Shown here: one piece after another, positions 1-6,402 of the stretch | How positions within the stretch are numbered: the stretch's first letter is position 1 | How the letters are laid out: every line of letters begins with the position of its first letter | Notes under the pieces: model-generated | The model's input: the letters and a program-made list of their open reading frames with translations, nothing else | What the model was told of the DNA's origin: nothing | Databases searched by the model: none | Position numbers and translations under genes: made by a program | From: Acidobacteriota bacterium | GTDB taxonomy: Bacteria > Acidobacteriota > Polarisedimenticolia > Polarisedimenticolales > Polarisedimenticolaceae | Assembly: GCA_011773795.1 (NCBI GenBank) | Contig: WVWW01000247.1 | Coordinates: 1 to 11,938, forward strand | Length of the DNA stretch: 11,938 bases | Direction: 5' to 3'

Positions 1-415
1 GCGCCTGCTGGGCCTCGACCTTGTTCATGTCGATCTCGAGCGGCGATTCGAACGCGGCGAGGATGGCGCGCTTGGTGATCTCGTTGAACAGCACGCGGTG
101 GAAGGCGGCCTTGGTGCCCTTGCGCAGCTCCTCCTTCAGGTGCCAGCAGATCGCCTCGCCCTCGCGGTCGGGGTCCGAGGCCAGGTAGACCGCCTCGGCG
201 GCCTTGGCCGCCTTCTTCAGCTCGGCGAGCGTCTTCTTCTTGTCCGGGAGGACGGCGTACTCGGGTTCGAAGGTCTCCTCGTCGACGCCGAGCGTGCGCT
301 TGGGCAGGTCGCGCACGTGTCCCATCGAGGCCTTGACCGTGAAGTCCCGGCCCAGGAACTTGTTGATCGTCTTGGCCTTCGCCGGCGATTCGACGATGAC
401 CAGAGACTTGGCCAT
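1..415 (-). CDS. topA: DNA topoisomerase I, N-terminal part (cut by window edge)
   Basis: Type IA topoisomerase that relaxes negatively supercoiled DNA through a transient 5'-phosphotyrosine break. Only the first 138 codons lie in the window; the gene runs off the left edge, so the catalytic tyrosine and the zinc-finger tail are not visible. The visible part is the TOPRIM domain: the opening MAKSLVIVESPAKAKTI carries the conserved glutamate (E9), GHVRDLP follows near residues 32-38, and SDPDREGE at 80-87 supplies the metal-binding acidic triad. The start ATG (413-415 on the complementary strand) is supported by a GGAGGGAG ribosome-binding site about 9 bases upstream, inside the end of dprA. 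It begins 3 bases after the dprA stop, so the two are probably co-transcribed, a common bacterial arrangement. Identity is very secure. Confidence 0.96.
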   Translation of the reverse strand, partial: MAKSLVIVESPAKAKTINKFLGRDFTVKASMGHVRDLPKRTLGVDEETFEPEYAVLPDKKKTLAELKKAAKAAEAVYLASDPDREGEAICWHLKEELRKGTKAAFHRVLFNEITKRAILAAFESPLEIDMNKVEAQQA

Positions 416-418
416 GGC

Positions 419-1555
419 TCAGGGCTCCCTCCGAGGGCGCAGAAGATAGTACCGGCCGGGTTCCAGATCAACCGCCCCCCTCAGCTGCAGGCCAAAAAGC
501 GCCACCTGAAGCCGTGCCACGTCGAACGGCGCCGCCAGCGCGAGATCGTCGGCGTGAACAGGCTCGACCGTGTCCAACATTCCCAGAACCTTCCTCTCGT
601 CCCCGGTCAAATCCTCCAGATCCGGCTCATTCCGGTCCGATTCGGGGAGATCGCCGCCGGCGGGCAATACCTGGCGGTAGGGCGGCGGCAACTCGTCGAC
701 GATATCATCGATTTGCTGAACGAGTTTCGCGCCCTCCTGAATCAGCCGGTTGGTGCCGGCCGAGACGGGGGAGGTGACCGGGCCCGGGACGGCGAGCACC
801 TCGCGCCCCTGCTCGAGGGCCTGGCTCGCCGTGATCAACGCACCCGACCGCGCCGCGGCCTCGACGACGACGACGGCGGCCGACAGCCCGCTGACGATCC
901 GGTTCCGCTGCGGGAACGTCGACTTGCTCGGCGGACACGTCAACGGGAACTCGCTGACGAGCGCACCGTTCTCCAGGATCTCCTCGAACAGCGCGTAGTT
1001 CTCGGGCGGGCAGGGCTCCATCAACCCGGATCCGAAAACGGCGATCGTGGACCCGCCCGCATCGAGCGCCCCGCGGTGCGCGCAGGTGTCGATCCCGCGT
1101 GCGCCACCGGAGACGATCTGAAACCCGCGTTGGGCCAGACCGCGTCCCAGCTCCTCGGTGAAGCGGCGGCCGTAGCGCGACGCCGTGCGGGAGCCGACGA
1201 TCGCGATCCGGGGCCGGTCGAGCACGATCGTGCCGCGCACATAGAGAAGGATAGGCGCCGCCGGGATCTCACGGAGCTCGGCGGGGAACTCCTCGGAGTC
1301 CCGGGTGACGATGCTCACCCCGGCATTTCGTGCTCGCCGCAGCTCCGTGTCGACGCGCCGCCGTAGTTGCCGACGCGCCCTGCGGATGGGCTCGGCCTTC
1401 ACCCGAGGGCAACGGGCGGCGATCAGCTCGGGCGGCAGGTCGAAGGCGATCTCGCGCGGCTCGGGGTGCTGCTCGAGCAAACGATTCAGTGCGGTCGGGC
1501 CCAGCCCTGGAAGCAGGGAGAGAGCCAGCCAATCGGAGGGATGCCTCGGGGTCAT
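419..1555 (-). CDS. dprA: DNA-processing protein DprA (Smf)
   Basis: DprA loads RecA onto incoming single-stranded DNA during natural transformation; many non-competent bacteria also keep it. The 378-residue protein has a short helical N-terminal region with a helix-hairpin-helix-like LPGLGPTALNRLL (residues 15-27). The Rossmann-like DprA core follows: IAIVGSRTASRYGRR (117-131), IVSGGARGIDTCAHRGAL (147-164), FGSGL (174-178), then FPQRNRIVSGLS (214-225) and SGALITASQALEQGREVLAVPG, the most conserved stretch of the family. Residues ~315-375 look like the C-terminal winged-helix domain. The position usually holding Tyr-Pro in the nucleotide loop reads Cys-Pro (182-183). The frame is open upstream to 1669, but I chose the ATG at 1555. 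It has a GGGGAGGT ribosome-binding site 5 bases upstream, the family N-terminus begins there, and the likely promoter lies within the possible extension. Probable operon with topA. Confidence 0.95.
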   Translation of the reverse strand: MTPRHPSDWLALSLLPGLGPTALNRLLEQHPEPREIAFDLPPELIAARCPRVKAEPIRRARRQLRRRVDTELRRARNAGVSIVTRDSEEFPAELREIPAAPILLYVRGTIVLDRPRIAIVGSRTASRYGRRFTEELGRGLAQRGFQIVSGGARGIDTCAHRGALDAGGSTIAVFGSGLMEPCPPENYALFEEILENGALVSEFPLTCPPSKSTFPQRNRIVSGLSAAVVVVEAAARSGALITASQALEQGREVLAVPGPVTSPVSAGTNRLIQEGAKLVQQIDDIVDELPPPYRQVLPAGGDLPESDRNEPDLEDLTGDERKVLGMLDTVEPVHADDLALAAPFDVARLQVALFGLQLRGAVDLEPGRYYLLRPRREP

Positions 1556-1583
1556 GTCGAACCTCCCCGAGGAGGCAGGGCTG

Positions 1584-1612
1584 AATATCTTCACGCGGGC
1601 GCGGCCGGTCAA
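1584..1612 (-). promoter_or_regulatory. Candidate sigma-70-type promoter for dprA-topA
   Basis: Read on the minus strand, TTGACC (1612-1607, five of six matches to TTGACA) is followed after exactly 17 bases by GATATT (1589-1584, four of six matches to TATAAT). Transcription would begin near 1577. That leaves a leader of about 20 bases containing the GGGGAGGT ribosome-binding site and the ATG at 1555. The geometry is good, but this is pattern matching only. Confidence 0.45.
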
Positions 1613-1648
1613 GCCTTTCCGCTGGAGCGCGCAAAAACCTGTCGAATA

Positions 1649-1762
1649 GGAGACAATGATCTCCCCCACACGAATTCGGTGGCAACCGGATGACCCATTC
1701 GTATTTTCTAACCGTCAAGAACGGCTAGTTAAACGGGTTGTTCTTACATATGTGAAATCGAC
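1649..1762. promoter_or_regulatory. Divergent dprA / polysaccharide-cassette control region with two small inverted repeats
   Basis: This spacer is clearly more AT-rich than its flanks, as expected for a divergent control region. It holds two small inverted repeats. GGAGA-6 nt-TCTCC lies at 1649-1664. TAACCGT-5 nt-ACGGCTA lies at 1709-1727, with 7-base arms and one mismatch. The second sits about 36 bases before the start of the TPR-barrel gene, where an operator or activator site would be plausible. I found no convincing -35/-10 pair for the plus strand and no clear Shine-Dalgarno before the ATG at 1763, so how the cassette is expressed remains open. Confidence 0.3.
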
Positions 1763-3292
1763 ATGAAAGAGCGAAGACCGATCCCCCCCCGGTCGCTCGG
1801 CCGGGCCTTTGCTGCGTTCTTCGTGGCCTGCCTCCCGCTGTTCGCGGGCGTGGCGGAGGACGCCGAACGCGCCTGGAACGCCGGCGATCACGCCGCCGCG
1901 CTCGAGCTCTACGAGCAGGTACTCGCCGCCGACCCGGAGAACTTCGAGGCGTTGTTGCGCACGGCCAAACTGTTGTCGTGGTCCGGTCGCTTCGACGATG
2001 CGGTCGAACGCTACGACCGCGCGCTCGAGGTCAAACCCGACGATCCCGACGCGTTGCTCGGCCGCGCGCAGACCCTCTCGTGGGACCGGCGATTCGGCGA
2101 GGCGCGCGTGCGATTCAACGGCCTCATCCGCAGGGACGAGGCCAACGTCGACGCCTGGCTCGGCCTGGCGCGGACCTACGCCTGGGCTGCCCGGCCGACC
2201 GAAGCGCGGCGGGCCTACGAGGACGTCCTCGACGCCGACCCCGGTAACGTGGACGCACGTATCGGACTGGCCTACCTCGACCTCTGGGCCGCTGAGATCC
2301 GGAGCGCATCCGAGCAGGCTATCGAGCTGAAGCGCGAGCATCCGGACCACGAGGAGGTCGGCAAGCTCTACGACGCGGTCTCGCGCTCGGCGGGAGCGTG
2401 GTGGAGCGTGGACGCGAGCTACCTCGACGATACCGACGACAACGAGCTGACCCGCTTCCTCGTGCGCGGCGGTCTCGGACTCGGCCGCCGGATCCGCCTC
2501 GACCTCGGCGCGGGACGTTACGAGATGTCCGGGCTTGCCCGTGATGCGACCGTGGACAACGTCAACGCGACGGTCGGATACCATCCCGGTCGCGGGCAGC
2601 GGCTCTCCGCGACGTTGGGTTACGACTTCCTGACACGTACCGACGACACGACCGAGGGCGAGGCGCTCGGCGGTCTGTCCTACGCCTGGGGCCTCGATCG
2701 CCGCTGGCAGCTCTACGCGACGGCGATGCGTCACGCGATCCGTTACTCCTCCGAGATCACCGACAACAACGTCCGATTCGATCAGCTCGAGGCACGCGTG
2801 AACGGTGGTGTCGGTGACCGCTTCACGGTGCATGCCGGAGCGGGTGTGGCGGACTTCACCGATGACAATGATCGGGTGACGGCCAATGCCGGCTTCCTGG
2901 CGCGATTACCCGTCCGCCGGGTGCGCATGCAGGCCGGCTACACGGCGCGTTGGATGGACTACGACGTGGACACGGGCAACGGCTACTTCGCGCCGCAGGA
3001 TTTCCTCGCCCATCTCGCCCAGCTTCGCGTGGCCGACGAATACGGCGACCGCGGAAATTATTACCGATTGTATCTGGATGCCGGGGTGCAGTCGTTCACG
3101 CTGGGCGGCGTCGACGTAGATGACGACACCGTGGTCGTCGTCGGCGGGGCCGCCGGCTTCCCGGTGGCGGCGCGCATGACGCTCGAGGCCTATGCGGAGC
3201 ACGGCGACTACGCCGCCGCGACCGCGAGCGGTTTCGAGTCCACGGTCGTCGGCGTGCGTTTGCTCTGGCGCGCCGGGTTGCGGGGGAACTAG
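1763..3292 (+). CDS. TPR plus outer-membrane beta-barrel protein (YaiO/PgaA-like candidate polysaccharide exit pore)
   Basis: A 509-residue exported protein. Residues 1-31 form a signal peptide: basic start, hydrophobic core AFAAFFVACLPLF, cleavage near AGVA. About five TPR units follow at roughly 30-63, 64-97, 98-131, 132-165 and 166-199; each ends in a D-P/A-x-N/D-x-x-A pattern such as LAADPENFEA or LDADPGNVDA. From ~212 the sequence becomes alternating polar/hydrophobic, Gly-, Asp- and Tyr-rich stretches (SVDASYLDD, RIRLDLGAGRYEMSG, RLSATLGYDFLTRTDD) typical of a beta-barrel, running to the C-terminus. TPR-then-barrel is the layout of PgaA, PelB and BcsC, but this protein is much smaller and closer in size to YaiO-type proteins. 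It heads a run of tightly packed genes ending in a GT2 synthase, which suggests an export role (inference). The start has only a weak ribosome-binding site; the signal peptide supports it. Confidence 0.85.
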   Translation: MKERRPIPPRSLGRAFAAFFVACLPLFAGVAEDAERAWNAGDHAAALELYEQVLAADPENFEALLRTAKLLSWSGRFDDAVERYDRALEVKPDDPDALLGRAQTLSWDRRFGEARVRFNGLIRRDEANVDAWLGLARTYAWAARPTEARRAYEDVLDADPGNVDARIGLAYLDLWAAEIRSASEQAIELKREHPDHEEVGKLYDAVSRSAGAWWSVDASYLDDTDDNELTRFLVRGGLGLGRRIRLDLGAGRYEMSGLARDATVDNVNATVGYHPGRGQRLSATLGYDFLTRTDDTTEGEALGGLSYAWGLDRRWQLYATAMRHAIRYSSEITDNNVRFDQLEARVNGGVGDRFTVHAGAGVADFTDDNDRVTANAGFLARLPVRRVRMQAGYTARWMDYDVDTGNGYFAPQDFLAHLAQLRVADEYGDRGNYYRLYLDAGVQSFTLGGVDVDDDTVVVVGGAAGFPVAARMTLEAYAEHGDYAAATASGFESTVVGVRLLWRAGLRGN

Positions 3293-3295
3293 GCC

Positions 3296-3679
3296 ATGGA
3301 GAGCCACCAGATCCTCGTCGTGGACGACGACCCGATCACCGCGCGGTTCATCGCGTCGCTGCTTCAGGAGCACGGCTACGATGTTCTGGTCGCCGAGGAC
3401 GGTGCCCACGCGCTCGAGATCGTCGAACGCCACGAGCTCGCGATGGTGGTCAGCGACCTCGTGATGCCGTACCGCGACGGCTACTCCGTGCTGCGGGCAA
3501 TCCGGCGAAACGAGAAGTACCGCGACCTGCCGGTCCTGCTGCTGTCGATGCGCGACCGCGAGGAGGACATCGTCAAGGGGCTGGAAGAGGGTGCCGACGA
3601 CTACGTCATCAAACCGTTCAACGCGCGCGAGCTGATGGCTCGCATCCGCAAGATCCTTCGCACACGCAAGGTGTCGTGA
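3296..3679 (+). CDS. Single-domain response regulator (receiver only)
   Basis: A 127-residue CheY-like receiver with no output domain. All catalytic positions are present: the acidic cluster DDD at 10-12, the phospho-acceptor D54 in VVSDLVMP, the switch Ser84 in LLLSMRD and the invariant Lys106 in VIKPFNARELM. It should therefore be phosphorylated by a histidine kinase, none of which is encoded in the window. With no DNA-binding or enzymatic domain it must act through protein contact; the adjacent HEAT-repeat protein and glycosyltransferase are obvious candidate partners (inference). It starts 3 bases after the barrel gene's stop, with a GGGGGA ribosome-binding site about 8 bases before the ATG. 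Its TGA overlaps the next gene's ATG. Co-transcription is very likely. Confidence 0.95.
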   Translation: MESHQILVVDDDPITARFIASLLQEHGYDVLVAEDGAHALEIVERHELAMVVSDLVMPYRDGYSVLRAIRRNEKYRDLPVLLLSMRDREEDIVKGLEEGADDYVIKPFNARELMARIRKILRTRKVS

Positions 3680-4899
3680 TGCAGCAGATCCTCGTCTGGG
3701 CGATCCTGTCGATCAGCAGCGTATTCATGGCGCTGACGATTGCGATCGTGGCCAACAAGGCCTGGCGCGAGACGCGCGCCGCCGGACGGGCGCGCCGTCG
3801 CCGGGAGCTCGAGCCGACGATCCTCGGCTGGGCGCACGGCGACGAGAAGACCATTCGCGCCGCCCTGGAGGGAGACCCGTCTCCGCCGGACCGCGTCGTG
3901 GTCGAACAGATCCTGCTCGATCACATCCAACGCGTCCGCGGGATCGAGCGCGAGCGTATGGCCAAGGCGATGGAACAGCTCGGCTTCGTCGACGTCTACC
4001 TCGAAGGGCTGGAGAGCCGGCGCTGGTGGCGTCGCGCGGAGTCGGCTGAAAAGCTCGGCCTGGCCGGGAGTAAACGCGCCATCCAACCGCTATCGAGCGC
4101 GCTCGACGACGAGATGCCCGAAGTACGGCTGCGTGCGGCCAAGGCGCTCGGCCAGCTCGGCGGCGTGGCTTCGGCACGCAAGCTGGTGCGCGCGCTCAAC
4201 GAGCCCAACCGCTGGTCGACAATTCGGGTCGCCGACATCCTGATCGGCATGGGGCACGAATCGATCCACGCGGTCATCGAAGCCTTCGACGAGCTGAGCC
4301 ACGACGGCCAGCTGGCGGTCCTCGACATCGTCGGTCGCGTGCGCCCGTTGTCGGCGACCGAATGGCTATTGTCCAAAGCGAGCAACGACTCCACCGATAT
4401 TCGCGCGCGTGCCTGCCACGCACTCGGCAGCATCGGCGATCCTCACGTGACACCGCAGCTCGTCTCCGCGCTCGACGATCCGAAATGGCCGGTCCGCGCG
4501 ATGGCCGCCAAGGCCCTCGGACGCATGCTGATGGTCGAAGCCGTGCCGGAGCTCGCGGAGGCTTTGCGTGACAAGCAGTGGTGGGTGCGCCACAACGCGG
4601 CCCGTGCCCTGCGCACGATCGGCCCTCGCGGTCTCGAGGCGCTCGAGGAGATGGTCGCCGATCGGGACGCGTTCGCCCGCGAGCAGGCGGTGCTGATGCT
4701 GGAGGAAGCCGGCCGCGTCGACGAGCGCGCCATCGAGCTCGCCGAGGAGGATACGGCCGCCCGCGAGGCGGCACGGACGTTCTTCGAGCGCGTCGTCGCC
4801 GCCGGGGTCACCGGTCGCATCCGCGTGCTGGCGCGCGAACACCCGGTCGACAGCGTGCGCCGCGAGTTGCTCACCCTGCTTCCGAGGGAGGCCGTCTGA
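3679..4899 (+). CDS. Membrane-anchored HEAT-repeat protein
   Basis: A 406-residue protein with one N-terminal membrane segment (about 5-26, ILVWAILSISSVFMALTIAI). A strongly basic stretch follows (KAWRETRAAGRARRRREL), which by the positive-inside rule places the rest in the cytoplasm. From ~113 to ~360 it is a HEAT/PBS-lyase-type alpha solenoid of about eight units, seen in recurrent helices such as VRLRAAKALGQLGG (149-162), IRARACHALGSIGD (241-254), VRAMAAKALGRM (272-283) and VRHNAARALRTIGP (303-316). Such repeats bind other proteins and have no catalytic residues. I chose the ATG at 3679, which overlaps the receiver stop as TGATG; a GTG one codon upstream (3676) is possible. The same TGATG overlap links it to the glycosyltransferase, so the three products are probably made together. 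A scaffold that couples the receiver to the synthase is my inference. Confidence 0.85.
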   Translation: MQQILVWAILSISSVFMALTIAIVANKAWRETRAAGRARRRRELEPTILGWAHGDEKTIRAALEGDPSPPDRVVVEQILLDHIQRVRGIERERMAKAMEQLGFVDVYLEGLESRRWWRRAESAEKLGLAGSKRAIQPLSSALDDEMPEVRLRAAKALGQLGGVASARKLVRALNEPNRWSTIRVADILIGMGHESIHAVIEAFDELSHDGQLAVLDIVGRVRPLSATEWLLSKASNDSTDIRARACHALGSIGDPHVTPQLVSALDDPKWPVRAMAAKALGRMLMVEAVPELAEALRDKQWWVRHNAARALRTIGPRGLEALEEMVADRDAFAREQAVLMLEEAGRVDERAIELAEEDTAAREAARTFFERVVAAGVTGRIRVLAREHPVDSVRRELLTLLPREAV

Positions 4900-6335
4900 T
4901 GAATTGGGTTGCCATCGTGACCACGTTGATCATCGGCTTCAACGCCTTCGTGCTGGTCTACTTTTTGTTGCTCAACACCAGTTATCTGCTGCTGTTCCTG
5001 CTCTCGCTGCGCGGGGTCTTTCGCTTCGTCCGGCGGACGTTCTTCTCCGACTACCGGCAGATCATGCAGTCGGAGATGACCTGGCCGATCTCGATCCTCG
5101 TGGCGGCGCACAACGAGGAGAAGACGATCGTCGAGACCGTGCGCTCGCTGCGCATGGTCAACTACTCCGAATTCGAGATCATCGTCATCAACGACGGTTC
5201 GACCGACGGGACGCTGAAACGGCTCGTCGAGGCGTTCGAGCTGAGCCGGCTCGACAAGGTCTACAAGCGCGAGATCGCGACACGCGCCGTGCGCGGAGTC
5301 TACGGCTCCCTCGACCACAACATCACCGTCGTCGACAAGGAGCAGGGCGGCAAGCCGGACGCGCTCAACGCGGGGATCAACGTCTCGCGCTACCCGCTGT
5401 TCTGCTCGATCGACGCCGACTCGGTGATCGAGGACAACGCCCTGCTGCGCGTCGTCAAGCCGTTCATGGAGCATCCCGACGAGACGGTCGCCGCCGGCGG
5501 CATCGTGCGCATCGTCAACGGCTGTCAGGTCCGCGAGGGACGCGTGGTGCAAATCGAGCTGCCCGACAAGCCGCTGCCGGTGTTCCAGGTCATCGAGTAC
5601 CTGCGCGCATTCCTGTCCGGCCGAGTGGGCTGGAGCGTTTTGAGAAGCTTGCTGATCATCTCCGGCGCCTTCGGCGTCTACCGCAAGAAGGAAGTGATCG
5701 AGATCGGGGGGTACGGTCTGGACACCGACACCGAGGATCTCGACCTGGTCGTGCGGTTGCATCGCCACATGCGCGAGAACCAACGCAAGTACCGCGTGGT
5801 GTTCGTCCCCGACCCGGTGTGCTGGACCGAGGTGCCGGAGAACCTGACGGTGCTGCGCCGCCAGCGCGCGCGCTGGCACCGCGGCCTGGTGCAGTCGCTG
5901 TGGGCGCACAAGCGCATCCTGTGCAACCCGCGCTACGGGACGCTCGGAACGGTCGCGTTCCCGCACGCGTTCTTCTTCGAGATGCTCGGCCCGCTGATCG
6001 AGGTGCTGGGCTACATCGCGGTCATCATCTCGTTCCTGCTCGGCATCCTGAACCTGCAGTTCTTCCTGCTGTTCTTCGCGGTCGCCGTGCTGTACGGGGT
6101 GTTCCTGTCGATCGCCGCGGTGCTGCTCGAGGAGATCTCCTTCCGGCGCTACCCGGGGTGGATCGACCTGTCCAAGCTGATCGTCTTCGGCATCCTCGAG
6201 AACTTCGGCTACCGCCAGCTGCTGGCGCTGTTCAAGCTGAAGGCGCTGTGGGATGTCCTGCGCCGCCGCCGCGGCTGGGGCGAGATGGATCGCGAGGGAT
6301 TCCGCGCGCCGCCGGAGCCGGCCCCGACGAGCTAA
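4899..6335 (+). CDS. Processive GT2 glycosyltransferase, PgaC/hyaluronan-synthase-like inner-membrane polysaccharide synthase
   Basis: A 478-residue inner-membrane synthase expected to polymerise a nucleotide-sugar into a beta-linked polysaccharide and pass it across the membrane. Hydrophobic segments lie at ~5-37 and at ~350-382, 384-412 and around 425-445, flanking a cytoplasmic GT-A domain. All four processive GT2 signatures are present: D99 in VINDGSTDG, DAD at 172-174, TED at 278-280 and QRARW at 322-326. GGKPDALNAGI (150-160) is also typical of the family. Length and layout resemble PgaC (poly-N-acetylglucosamine synthase), but substrate cannot be read from the sequence. There is no PilZ domain, so c-di-GMP control of the BcsA kind is not indicated. 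The ATG overlaps the HEAT gene's stop as TGATG, with GAGGGAG upstream as ribosome-binding site. The frame is open further upstream, but that extension is shadow within the HEAT gene. Confidence 0.93.
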   Translation: MNWVAIVTTLIIGFNAFVLVYFLLLNTSYLLLFLLSLRGVFRFVRRTFFSDYRQIMQSEMTWPISILVAAHNEEKTIVETVRSLRMVNYSEFEIIVINDGSTDGTLKRLVEAFELSRLDKVYKREIATRAVRGVYGSLDHNITVVDKEQGGKPDALNAGINVSRYPLFCSIDADSVIEDNALLRVVKPFMEHPDETVAAGGIVRIVNGCQVREGRVVQIELPDKPLPVFQVIEYLRAFLSGRVGWSVLRSLLIISGAFGVYRKKEVIEIGGYGLDTDTEDLDLVVRLHRHMRENQRKYRVVFVPDPVCWTEVPENLTVLRRQRARWHRGLVQSLWAHKRILCNPRYGTLGTVAFPHAFFFEMLGPLIEVLGYIAVIISFLLGILNLQFFLLFFAVAVLYGVFLSIAAVLLEEISFRRYPGWIDLSKLIVFGILENFGYRQLLALFKLKALWDVLRRRRGWGEMDREGFRAPPEPAPTS

Positions 6336-6366
6336 GAATTCGGACTGCGCTCCCGTGAACCGGAGT

Positions 6367-6372
6367 TAGAAT
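6367..6372 (+). promoter_or_regulatory. Possible -10 element before the M14 peptidase gene
   Basis: TAGAAT matches TATAAT at five of six positions and lies 30 bases before the ATG at 6403. No good -35 sits at the expected distance, so it is a weak candidate. It overlaps the right arm of an imperfect inverted repeat (CTAA/TTAG with TTCGG/CCGGA, 6332-6369) that starts at the glycosyltransferase stop codon. If real, the peptidase has its own promoter rather than depending on read-through from the cassette. Confidence 0.25.
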
Positions 6373-6402
6373 CGCCGGGTCAGTCTCAACGGGAGTCCCG
6401 AC

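Noticed and set aside
98..1366. 422-codon plus-strand open frame opposite topA and dprA
   Set aside because: It lies antisense to two well-recognised genes, is Arg/Leu/Gly-rich low-complexity, and matches no family; high GC creates such frames.
1556..1669. 38-codon N-terminal extension of DprA
   Set aside because: Would cover the likely promoter and ribosome-binding site, and is not part of the family N-terminus.
1715..2833. 372-codon minus-strand frame opposite the TPR-barrel gene
   Set aside because: Val/Glu/Arg-rich composition is the mirror of the real gene, and the opposing frame has a signal peptide, TPRs and a tight downstream neighbour.
4578..4898. Upstream extension of the GT2 gene (107 extra codons)
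   Set aside because: Arg-rich and inside the HEAT gene in another frame; the ATG at 4899 with its ribosome-binding site and membrane helix is the natural start.
4443..5966. 507-codon minus-strand frame opposite the HEAT and GT2 genes
   Set aside because: It crosses the boundary of two real genes and has His/Asp/Gln-rich content typical of antisense to GC-rich coding sequence; no motif recognised.
4904..6358. 484-codon second plus-strand frame within the GT2 gene
   Set aside because: Almost entirely Arg/Ala/Pro/Gly, with no hydrophobic helices or motifs, whereas the overlapping frame has the full GT2 signature.
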